Part shown: positions 1-6,007 of the stretch, piece by piece | Numbering within the stretch: the stretch's first letter is position 1 | How the letters are laid out: each line of letters begins with the position of its first letter | Assembly (NCBI GenBank): GCA_017394925.1 | Contig: JAFPWQ010000209.1 | Coordinates: 1 to 8,678 of the forward strand | Direction of reading: 5' to 3' | From: Synergistaceae bacterium | GTDB lineage: Bacteria; Synergistota; Synergistia; Synergistales; Aminobacteriaceae | DNA: 8,678 nucleotides | Program-made: the position numbers and the translations under genes | The notes under the pieces: generated by a model | What the model saw: only the letters and a program-made list of their open reading frames with translations | Told to the model about the DNA's origin: nothing | Databases searched by the model: none

Positions 1-30
1 GTCCCGGCGGTTCGCAAAAAGAAACGTTAA
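1..30 (+). CDS. C-terminal tail of an unidentified protein (partial)
   Basis: Frame 1 reads nine codons, VPAVRKKKR, then a TAA stop at 28-30. The basic tail is too short to identify. The only support for a real gene end is the rho-independent terminator that begins 23 nt downstream on the same strand. A nine-codon open stretch can also arise by chance. Confidence 0.35.
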   Translation, partial: VPAVRKKKR

Positions 31-52
31 GCATTAATTGCAGATAATAATT

Positions 53-92
53 GCCTCTCTGAAAAAAATTTTTTCGGGGGGCATTTTTTTTT
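53..92 (+). terminator. Rho-independent terminator
   Basis: The outer arms GCCTCTC (53-59) and GGGGGGC (76-82) pair with two G-U wobbles. Between them GAAAAAA and TTTTTTC form an A/T inner stem. A run of T follows at 84-92. The T run lies on the right, so it ends rightward transcription entering from outside the window and insulates the toxin-antitoxin pair. Confidence 0.65.
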
Positions 93-96
93 GCAT

Positions 97-102
97 TATA
101 AT
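97..102 (+). promoter_or_regulatory. Possible -10 box for the toxin-antitoxin pair
   Basis: A perfect TATAAT lies 27 nt before the toxin start, inside the 8-bp palindrome ATTATAAT (95-102). No convincing -35 is present at 16-18 bp, because that position falls in the preceding terminator. TA promoters are often autoregulated through palindromes over the -10, but this one is short and could be coincidental. Confidence 0.35.
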
Positions 103-129
103 TTTTGTCCGTGAGGTGAGAATCGAATC

Positions 130-525
130 ATGAATGACGAACTAAAGTATACGTGGCGCAATATGAGTTTTACGTGGGATGATGCAAAAGCAATTGCAAA
201 TTTCAGAAAACACAATGTAACTTTTGAACTTGCCGCTGAAGTTTTCTCTGATGAATACGCTGTTAATTTCTATGATGATATGCATGACGAAGATGAAGCG
301 CGTTTTCAGATAATCGGAACTACAGAAGGTGATGTGAGAATATTATTCGTTGTATATGCTGAACGCGTATATAATGATGACGTAGAATTACTGCGAATAA
401 TTTCAGCACGTGATGCAAACGAAAAGGAGATGAAAATTTATGGCATGGGTTTACCAGAAGGAATATCCGAAGACGAGAGAAGAAGCTATAAGGCACGCCA
501 TGTCGGTAAGCGAAGAAGACATTGA
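130..525 (+). CDS. brnT: BrnT-family toxin (type II toxin-antitoxin)
   Basis: This 131-aa protein matches the BrnT/DUF497 family, RelE-fold ribonuclease toxins that cut RNA and stop growth until neutralised by a cognate antitoxin. The core at about residues 12-104 carries family hallmarks: MSFTWDDAK at the N-terminus, the FRKHNV segment (residues 25-30), an acidic middle (YDDMHDEDEARF), the strand IIGTTEGDVRILFVVY, and the closing RIISARDANEKE (89-100). The start at 130 follows a GAGGTGAG Shine-Dalgarno (112-119); the inner ATG at 163 has none. The core normally ends near residue 104 (KIY), but this frame continues 27 residues as a basic tail ending KRRRH. That tail is encoded by bases also read out of frame as the start of the next gene. 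No frameshift or missing family motif is evident. Confidence 0.85.
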   Translation: MNDELKYTWRNMSFTWDDAKAIANFRKHNVTFELAAEVFSDEYAVNFYDDMHDEDEARFQIIGTTEGDVRILFVVYAERVYNDDVELLRIISARDANEKEMKIYGMGLPEGISEDERRSYKARHVGKRRRH

Positions 526-673
526 TTATTCGGACATACCGCCTATTGAGCTCAGAGAAGGAGTACGGGTTGTACCTGTAGGAAATAAATTCAGGGAAAT
601 GGCGAAAAGAAATCTTGCGGCGTTTAACAGGCTCTTGCGTGAAAGCGAAGAGAGAAGAATATCTGCAAAATAA
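440..673 (+). CDS. Putative antitoxin partner of BrnT, BrnA-like only in part
   Basis: This 77-aa protein is read in the +1 frame relative to the toxin and overlaps it by 86 nt. Its ATG follows AAGGAGA (424-430) at 9 nt, which favours this start over the inner ATG at 500. Residues 25-34 (EEDIDYSDIP) match the short acidic motif common in antitoxins paired with BrnT. The rest does not follow classical BrnA: after the motif there is GVRVVPVGNKF, then a charged, probably helical segment to ISAK. I see no clear ribbon-helix-helix pattern such as the usual ITIRLD strand. The antitoxin role is inferred from position, size, overlap and the DYSDIP motif. Without an obvious DNA-binding domain, its ability to autoregulate is uncertain. 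Confidence 0.65.
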   Translation: MAWVYQKEYPKTREEAIRHAMSVSEEDIDYSDIPPIELREGVRVVPVGNKFREMAKRNLAAFNRLLRESEERRISAK

Positions 674-695
674 TCACGTGGACATAAAATTATTA

Positions 696-701
696 TATAA
701 T
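696..701 (+). promoter_or_regulatory. Possible -10 box for the glpX operon
   Basis: TATAAT occurs 59 nt before the glpX start in an A/T-rich gap. No good -35 sits at 16-18 bp. No terminator separates the antitoxin from glpX, so readthrough from the TA pair is also possible. Confidence 0.35.
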
Positions 702-760
702 CATTTGCAAATTCAATTCACACACATAAAAATAAAAATATTCGAGAGGGGTTAATATTT

Positions 761-1783
761 ATGGCATTATTTGCGCAGGATAAGAATCTCGCGATGGAAC
801 TTGTCCGTTCAGCCGAAGCCGCAGTAATGGCATCGGGCCGCTGGTTTGGACTCGGCAACAAGAACGAAGTTGACCGTGCCGCAGTCGAGGCCATGCGTTA
901 TGTTCTTCACGGTGTGGCAATGAAGGGTGTAGTAGTAATCGGTGAGGGCGAAAAGGACGAGGCTCCCATGCTCTATAACGGCGAGGAAGTCGGAACGGGT
1001 GAAGGCCCTGAAGTTGACATTGCAGTTGATCCCATTGACGGCACGCGCTTAATGGCACAGGGTCAGGACGGAGCAATAAGCGTAATTGCAGCAGCTCCAA
1101 GAGGCTCAATGTTCAGTCCAAATGATTTATTCTATCTCAATAAAATCGTAACAGGCCCGGAAGCCGCCGGATATATTGACATTCAGGCTCCCGTTGAATT
1201 CAATGTGCGTATAGTCGCAAAGGCTAAAGGCAAGAAGATCGAAGAGACTACAGTAGTAATGCTCGACAGACCCCGCAATCAGGAAATCCTGCAAAAAGTC
1301 CGCGCAATGGGTGCAAGAATACGCTTAATCGGAGACGGTGATGTTGCCGGTGCATTAATGACCTCACTGCCGGGACATGAATCAGCCGACTTGTTACTGG
1401 GCATTGGCGGATCTCCTGAGGCCGTGATTACAGCCTGTGCAATGAAATGCCTTGACGCGAATATGCAGTGTATGCCGTATTTCAGGAATGAAGAAGACGA
1501 AGCCAAAGCCAGAGCAAGAGGTCTCACGAAGGATTCAGTGCTTACGATTGACGATTTGGTGAAGAGCGATAACGTTTTCTTTGCGGCCGCAGGAGGTTCA
1601 GACGGTGATTTACTGAGGGGAGTGCATTATCATGGTGCGCATATTGAGACGAGTTCGTTATGCATGAGGAGCAGTTCAGGCACGATTCGATTCATATCGG
1701 CGACACACTCACAGAAAAAACTTGAGGAAATGGGCGGCAATATCGCGTATGACCCGACAGTGAAAGAGGAGCTTGGACTGTAA
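761..1783 (+). CDS. glpX: Class II fructose-1,6-bisphosphatase
   Basis: GlpX hydrolyses fructose 1,6-bisphosphate to fructose 6-phosphate and phosphate, the committing step of gluconeogenesis, in the cytoplasm with a divalent metal. At 340 aa it is the usual full length (E. coli GlpX is 336). Family signatures are all present: GEGEKDEAPM (61-70) and DPIDGT (90-95), the metal and phosphate site of the lithium-sensitive phosphatase fold; GDGDVAGAL (191-199); and GIGGSPE (214-220). The KSDNVFFAAAGGSDGDLL region (268-285) also matches. The start is set by GAGAGGGG (744-751), 9 nt upstream. The stop TAA shares its last base with the next ATG, so dedA is translationally coupled. Some class II enzymes also accept sedoheptulose 1,7-bisphosphate; the sequence alone cannot show this. 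Confidence 0.95.
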   Translation: MALFAQDKNLAMELVRSAEAAVMASGRWFGLGNKNEVDRAAVEAMRYVLHGVAMKGVVVIGEGEKDEAPMLYNGEEVGTGEGPEVDIAVDPIDGTRLMAQGQDGAISVIAAAPRGSMFSPNDLFYLNKIVTGPEAAGYIDIQAPVEFNVRIVAKAKGKKIEETTVVMLDRPRNQEILQKVRAMGARIRLIGDGDVAGALMTSLPGHESADLLLGIGGSPEAVITACAMKCLDANMQCMPYFRNEEDEAKARARGLTKDSVLTIDDLVKSDNVFFAAAGGSDGDLLRGVHYHGAHIETSSLCMRSSSGTIRFISATHSQKKLEEMGGNIAYDPTVKEELGL

Positions 1784-2397
1784 TGCATATACTCAGCGCA
1801 CTTACATCATGGCTTGTTGATGTCATCGGGAGCATGGGCTATACGGGAATAATCTCGCTTATGTTTCTTGAATCGTCGTTCTTTCCTTTTCCCAGTGAAG
1901 TTGTTATGCCTCCTGCCGGTTATCTCGCATGGAAGGGTGAAATGTCATTGCCCCTTGTGCTTATTGCAGGTATAGCCGGAAGTCTTTTAGGTGCGCTGTT
2001 CAATTACTGGTTAGCTGTGAAACTTGGCCGTCCTCTGCTGATAAAATACGGCAAATACTTTTTCATATCTCAGGAAACGATTGACAAAGCAGATAGATTT
2101 TTCCAGAAGCATGGACATATAAGTACATTCGTCTGCAGGTTATTGCCCGGTATCCGTCAGTATGTCTCACTTCCTGCAGGACTTGCGAGAATGCCCATGA
2201 AGCCGTTTTGCCTGTACACGGGTTTAGGTGCAGGAATATGGGTAGCTGTCTTAACATTTGCAGGCTATCTTCTCGGTGAACATCAAGAATTGCTCAAAGA
2301 GTATCTGCATGTCATAACAATAGGATGTATAGCACTGGCATGTGTGATTGCCGGAGGATATTATTTCATTCAGCGAAGACGAAAGAATAAATCATGA
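1783..2397 (+). CDS. DedA-family inner-membrane protein
   Basis: This 204-aa polytopic membrane protein belongs to the DedA/SNARE-associated (VTT-like) family, implicated in lipid scrambling or flipping, including undecaprenyl phosphate recycling, and in membrane-potential homeostasis. The N-terminal re-entrant signature FLESSFFPFPSEVVMPPAG spans residues 28-46, with acidic residues E30 and E39. The second signature, FVCRLLPGIRQYVSLPAG (116-133), carries the conserved arginines R119 and R125. Further hydrophobic segments lie near 57-80, 143-165 and 175-196. The protein ends in a positive tail, RRRKNKS, expected on the cytoplasmic side. Its ATG overlaps the glpX stop by one base, and its TGA overlaps the comM start as ATGA, so translation is coupled on both sides. 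The transported substrate cannot be read from sequence. Confidence 0.92.
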   Translation: MHILSALTSWLVDVIGSMGYTGIISLMFLESSFFPFPSEVVMPPAGYLAWKGEMSLPLVLIAGIAGSLLGALFNYWLAVKLGRPLLIKYGKYFFISQETIDKADRFFQKHGHISTFVCRLLPGIRQYVSLPAGLARMPMKPFCLYTGLGAGIWVAVLTFAGYLLGEHQELLKEYLHVITIGCIALACVIAGGYYFIQRRRKNKS

Positions 2398-3887
2398 GAG
2401 GAATTCCAGGTGTAACGTTAAGGGGAATCGAAGCACTTCCGGTTGAAGTTGAAGTTGAAATTGCCGGGGGGCTTTTTGCAATCTCAATTGTAGGGATGCC
2501 CGATGTAGCCATTCGCGAATCAAAAGAAAGAGTGCGTGCTGCTCTTCGTTCACTGGGTCTGAATCTCAAAGGCCGGATCTCAGTCAATCTTGCACCGGCT
2601 GATATACCCAAAGAAGGAGCGTTGCTTGACCTTCCAATTGCACTTGGAATGATGACAGCAGCAGGAGCGTTAAAGCAATGTCCCAGAGCGTTATACATGG
2701 GAGAACTTGCACTTGACGGAAGACTGCGCAGAGTCAGGGGAGCAGTTCCGGCCGCAATGTTAGCTCGTAAACTTAATATCCCGTTGTATATTCCCGGTGA
2801 GAACGCAGAAGAAGTTGCATTAGTAAAAGGAGTCGAAGCGTATTGTGCAGACAGCCTTGCAGAATTAATCATGCAGATAACCGGCGAAGAACAGCCAAGA
2901 CCTTTGCCTCCTGCATTTATCCCGGAGTTATCGCCGAATCCTGAAACAGATTTTGCAGATATTAAAGGACAGGGACAGGCCAAACGTGCTGCAGAAATTG
3001 CCGCCGCAGGTCATCATAATTTATTGCTCGTAGGTTCACCCGGAAGCGGTAAGACAATGATAGCAAAAGCAATCGCAGGTATATTGCCGCCCCTCACTGA
3101 CGATGAACTCGTTGAAACTCTTTTAGTGAGAAGCACATTAGGCATTGAGACCAGGCCGACACGTGAACGTCCTTTCAGGCTTGTGCATTTCACAGCAAGC
3201 ACTGTATCAGTCTGCGGAGGAGGAAGTAATCTCAGACCCGGTGAAGTCTCATTAGCTCACAGAGGCGTATTATTTCTTGATGAATACACCGAATTCAAAC
3301 GCGATTTAACCGAAAGTTTACGCGCTCCCATTGAAGATGGTTCTATCACAGTCAGCCGTGTTGCCGGAACTGTAACTTATCCTTCGAGAGTGCTGTTAGT
3401 TCTTGCGGCTAATCCGTGTGCATGCGGTTATTACGGTGATGTCATGATTGAATGCAAATGTTCAGCCTATGAGATTGAACGCTACAAACGAAAATTATCC
3501 GGGCCCATCATGGACAGAATAGATCTTCAGGTTCATGTGCCGAGATTAACTCCTGAAGAATTATTATCACTTGACGGCAGAGACAATGAGACAAGCGCAG
3601 TGATTCGTGAACGCGTGATTAAAGCAAGAAATATTCAGATTGAACGATGGCATGAATACGGCCTGACATGCAATGCGGAAATTCCTGAAAAACTAGTGCG
3701 CGAGAAAATAATTCTCTCTGATGATCTGCGTGCTTATCTTGCGAAGATGGCCGAAAAATTTAATTTGTCGGGACGAGGTTTAAGCAGGATTCTTAAAGTC
3801 TCAAGGACAATTGCAGATTTAGCCGGTGAAGAAAATATCACGAAGAGACATTTAGCGGAGGCATTAATGTACCGCCAGAATAAATAG
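2394..3887 (+). CDS. comM: ComM/YifB-type Mg-chelatase-like AAA+ ATPase
   Basis: At 497 aa this is a full-length YifB/ComM protein (E. coli YifB is about 506). Vibrio ComM is a hexameric helicase that drives branch migration when imported single-stranded DNA is integrated during natural transformation. Order of domains: a ChlI-like N-terminal domain (about 5-165; ISIVGMPDVAIRESKERV at 30-47 and NLAPADIPKEG at 65-75), then the AAA+ core with Walker A GSPGSGKT (214-221), GGGSNLRPGEVSLAHRGVLF leading into Walker B (LFLDE, 293-297), the paired cysteines C342/C344 and C354/C356, and GPIMDRIDLQVHVPR (370-384). The C-terminal domain has LSGRGLSRILKVSRTIADLAG-type residues at 458-478. It starts inside the dedA stop (ATGA). 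The family is also widespread in species not known to be competent, so its presence alone does not prove transformation. Confidence 0.93.
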   Translation: MRGIPGVTLRGIEALPVEVEVEIAGGLFAISIVGMPDVAIRESKERVRAALRSLGLNLKGRISVNLAPADIPKEGALLDLPIALGMMTAAGALKQCPRALYMGELALDGRLRRVRGAVPAAMLARKLNIPLYIPGENAEEVALVKGVEAYCADSLAELIMQITGEEQPRPLPPAFIPELSPNPETDFADIKGQGQAKRAAEIAAAGHHNLLLVGSPGSGKTMIAKAIAGILPPLTDDELVETLLVRSTLGIETRPTRERPFRLVHFTASTVSVCGGGSNLRPGEVSLAHRGVLFLDEYTEFKRDLTESLRAPIEDGSITVSRVAGTVTYPSRVLLVLAANPCACGYYGDVMIECKCSAYEIERYKRKLSGPIMDRIDLQVHVPRLTPEELLSLDGRDNETSAVIRERVIKARNIQIERWHEYGLTCNAEIPEKLVREKIILSDDLRAYLAKMAEKFNLSGRGLSRILKVSRTIADLAGEENITKRHLAEALMYRQNK

Positions 3888-3897
3888 CAAAATAAAA

Positions 3898-3919
3898 GCT
3901 CCCCGTTTCAATGGAGAGC
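3898..3919 (-). terminator. Convergent terminator between comM and wzz-like gene
   Basis: On the minus strand the arms GCTCTCC and GGGGAGC pair over seven positions with one T-G wobble, around the loop ATTGAAAC, and are followed by TTTTATTTT (3897-3889). This ends leftward transcription of the wzz-like gene. Read rightward, the wobble becomes a C/A mismatch and there is no good T run, so it is weaker for the comM operon. Confidence 0.7.
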
Positions 3920-3930
3920 CTTAAACGCTT

Positions 3931-3953
3931 TAATCATTTAATCATCTAATCAT
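3931..3953. repeat. Three tandem copies of TAATCAT, 8-bp period
   Basis: TAATCAT occurs at 3931-3937, 3939-3945 and 3947-3953. The third copy overlaps the stop codon and last codons of the wzz-like gene, whose Asp/Tyr-rich tail encodes further ATCAT-like triplets. It may be a simple-sequence expansion at the gene end; no function is evident. Confidence 0.5.
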
Positions 3954-5151
3954 CATCGTAATCATAATCCTGTTCGTAATGTTTGCGCCGTCTTTCTTTC
4001 TTTACGGCCTTTATGTGTTCAAACAGGAATGCAAGAAAGACTCCGAGTGCACCGCCTGCCGCAGTTCCGATTATGCATATTCTCGCGCGTCTGGGTAAAT
4101 ATTTATAGTCAGGCGGGGTCGCATAGTCAATTACTGATATTGTCGAGAGGTCATTAGCTTCACTCAGTCTTGCGTTCTCATACTGTCTCAGCATTAATTC
4201 ATACTTTGCTGTTGCGAATCGCAATTGTCTCACGTAACGCTGATATTCGATTCCAAGTTCGGGTATCTGCCCGGTCGATAATGATAAATCAACTGACTGT
4301 GTTCTGCTGCGTCTTCTTGATTTATCCGAACGCATTTGTTCTTCTTCGAGCCTGTGCAGCTCTTTGTTCATTGCATCAAGTTCTGACTTCGCGACTCTGA
4401 GTCTCGGGTTATCAGGACGGGCATAACTCTGCATTGATGAAATCTGAACGTTCTTTGCGGCAATCTGATTCCTGAGGCTTTCAATTGATGACAAAAGTGA
4501 TTGAGCCTGAGATTCAAAAGCGATTATTCCGCTGTCCCTCTGATAGTTTATCATTACGTCTTCTGCATCGTTGAGTTCCTGCTGTGCCTGTGCAAGCTGA
4601 TTCTCGAAGAAATTTCTTTTTTGAATTGCATCTGCCATTGAAAGTTCCTGAAGTTTTTTCTGAAGTTCATTAACAAATGCATTAGCTATATCCGATGCCT
4701 TCTGTGGGTCTTTATTCAGATATGCCACACTGATAATACCGCTGCGTGTATCTTCACCTGCCTGAAGATTAGCAACTACTGCCGCCCTTGCACGAAGCCT
4801 TATGTCAATGCTAAGTTCTTCCATGAGATTGAATTTCTCGATTATAGCATCAACTACGCTGTCTCCCTGAAGAATGCCTATCAGAACCTGACCTGTTGTT
4901 GCTCTTCCCGAAAGGCCAATGAAATCTGCAAGTCCTCCGAGCTGCGTTGAGAAACCTGCAATTCCTCCTGAATTCCCTGAGGGAGGCAAAATTTTACATT
5001 CAGCTCTGTATATCACCGGACTAATAAGCGCATATGTCAGCGAAGCAACAGCAAATATGAACGTGATAAATATAATCATGAACTTTCTGCGCCATAAAAT
5101 ATTAAATACATCAACCAGAGTTAATTCTTCTTCTTCGTCTTCATAGGGCAT
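3946..5151 (-). CDS. Wzz-type polysaccharide chain-length / polysaccharide co-polymerase protein
   Basis: This Wzz-fold protein (PCP family) sets the chain length or aids export of surface polysaccharide, acting as a periplasmic oligomer anchored in the inner membrane by two helices. From the ATG at 5151 it has 401 aa: an acidic start (YEDEEEELTLVDVF), TM1 near 24-44, the post-TM1 motif SPVIYRAECKILPP, a long coiled-coil periplasmic region (about 165-335), a proline-rich segment (TPPDYKYLPRRA, 345-356), and TM2 at about 357-377. No Walker motifs follow, so there is no fused tyrosine kinase. A TTG 12 nt upstream could also open the frame, but the AAGGA (5169-5165) lies only 1 nt from it, against 13 nt from the ATG. 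The end, HYEQDYDYDDD, is acidic and tyrosine-rich. No polysaccharide synthesis genes are adjacent, so its partner system is unknown. The racemase gene ends 63 nt upstream with no terminator. Confidence 0.8.
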   Translation of the reverse strand: MPYEDEEEELTLVDVFNILWRRKFMIIFITFIFAVASLTYALISPVIYRAECKILPPSGNSGGIAGFSTQLGGLADFIGLSGRATTGQVLIGILQGDSVVDAIIEKFNLMEELSIDIRLRARAAVVANLQAGEDTRSGIISVAYLNKDPQKASDIANAFVNELQKKLQELSMADAIQKRNFFENQLAQAQQELNDAEDVMINYQRDSGIIAFESQAQSLLSSIESLRNQIAAKNVQISSMQSYARPDNPRLRVAKSELDAMNKELHRLEEEQMRSDKSRRRSRTQSVDLSLSTGQIPELGIEYQRYVRQLRFATAKYELMLRQYENARLSEANDLSTISVIDYATPPDYKYLPRRARICIIGTAAGGALGVFLAFLFEHIKAVKKERRRKHYEQDYDYDDD

Positions 5152-5198
5152 ATTTTGAATCAATTCCTTTCACTATAAAAATTTTTTTTCATGCAAGT

Positions 5199-5217
5199 AT
5201 ATCATCACATATCATCA
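5199..5217. repeat. Direct repeat ATATCATCA, two copies with 10-bp period
   Basis: ATATCATCA is found at 5199-5207 and again at 5209-5217, where it overlaps the stop codon of the racemase gene. It lies in the gap before the wzz-like gene and could be a regulator site or simple-sequence drift. Confidence 0.4.
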
Positions 5218-5919
5218 TATTTCATACAGCAATTTTATACATGCATCACTGAGAGCTTTGAGACTCGAAACCTGTTTTTCATCCGGCAGACCCGAAGCAT
5301 AATAAGCAAGCGGCAGTTCAGTGCATCCCATAGTAACAGGCACATCACGTTCACGCCATAATTCACTCACTACGTCATGCATAATCTCTCCGGCTGTCTT
5401 CATGTCTCCTGCTTTAACTGTACGTACGCATTTCTGAATCTTCTCTTGTTGTTCATCAGACGGTTTCAGGAAATGATAACGCATCTTAGCGGCGCATGAA
5501 GGATAAATTAAACTCTTCTGTGTTCCGTCAGTTGCAAGCAGCCATGAGCAATTACCTTTGCTTAATTCCATTGCGGCCTCAGTCGTAGCTTCGACAATGT
5601 GAACGAGGGGTACAGGAATCTCATCTCTGAATCTGTCAATGAAATAATGCGCGGTGTTGCACGGAACAGCAAGAACATCTGCTCCCCATTCGACTAGCTG
5701 AAGCAAATTCTTTCGGATTACGGGCAAAGGATCTTCACCTAGTCCCATGATGCCGTTACTGCGGTCAGGTGTTTCAGGGTCAGAGAGCATGATTATTTTC
5801 GGGTGCTGAGAATCATTTTCAGCTGGTGCATCTCTTGCGAGCAGTCTGAGAAATTCAGCACATGCAGCAGGTCCCATTCCGCCGAGAACACCTAAAGTTT
5901 TTTCCGGGCGTTTAAGCAT
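5215..5919 (-). CDS. Aspartate/glutamate racemase family protein
   Basis: This 234-aa protein belongs to the cofactor-independent Asp/Glu racemase family, which interconverts L- and D-amino acids using two cysteines. Visible signatures are the N-terminal loop LGVLGGMGPAA (9-19), the first catalytic segment AVPCNTAHYF (84-93, Cys87), and the second, TMGCTELPL (196-204, Cys199). The GGMGPAA motif is typical of the aspartate racemase/YgeA-RacX branch rather than MurI, so aspartate or a broad range of amino acids is the likelier substrate; the exact one is inference. The start is ATG at 5919, behind AAGGAGG (5939-5933). Though the spacing of about 13 nt is long, the frame open further upstream to 6009 lacks a site as good and would run over the cstA start. 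It is divergent from cstA and upstream of the wzz-like gene on the same strand. Confidence 0.88.
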   Translation of the reverse strand: MLKRPEKTLGVLGGMGPAACAEFLRLLARDAPAENDSQHPKIIMLSDPETPDRSNGIMGLGEDPLPVIRKNLLQLVEWGADVLAVPCNTAHYFIDRFRDEIPVPLVHIVEATTEAAMELSKGNCSWLLATDGTQKSLIYPSCAAKMRYHFLKPSDEQQEKIQKCVRTVKAGDMKTAGEIMHDVVSELWRERDVPVTMGCTELPLAYYASGLPDEKQVSSLKALSDACIKLLYEI

Positions 5920-5937
5920 AATAATATTGATACCTCC

Positions 5938-5965
5938 TTGAATAAAATCGCGAATGGAATAAAAT
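5938..5965 (+). promoter_or_regulatory. Candidate cstA promoter (TTGAAT-16-TAAAAT)
   Basis: The -35 TTGAAT (5938-5943) and the -10 TAAAAT (5960-5965) are 16 bp apart, giving a start near 5972 and a leader of about 36 nt. A second possible -10, TATACT (5972-5977), lacks a -35. The -35 overlaps the Shine-Dalgarno of the divergent racemase gene. Confidence 0.4.
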
Positions 5966-6007
5966 TTCACGTATACTATCACATTTTCAGAAGGGAGAAA
6001 TCTTTTC

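Noticed and set aside
440..525. Toxin-antitoxin overlap read as a sequencing frameshift or a fused gene
   Set aside because: The antitoxin has its own ATG and Shine-Dalgarno, and the toxin core is complete before the overlap, so a natural overlap explains it.
759..1109. Leftward 116-aa open frame inside glpX
   Set aside because: Fully antisense to a highly conserved enzyme; low-complexity Leu/Arg/Pro-rich translation with no family features or ribosome binding site.
2366..2983. Leftward 205-aa open frame opposite the 5' part of comM
   Set aside because: Ser/Ala/Ile-rich shadow translation opposite conserved ComM motifs; no recognisable domain.
5152..5163. TTG start of the wzz-like gene at 5163
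   Set aside because: The Shine-Dalgarno is only 1 nt from it; the ATG at 5151 is more plausible and loses only four residues.
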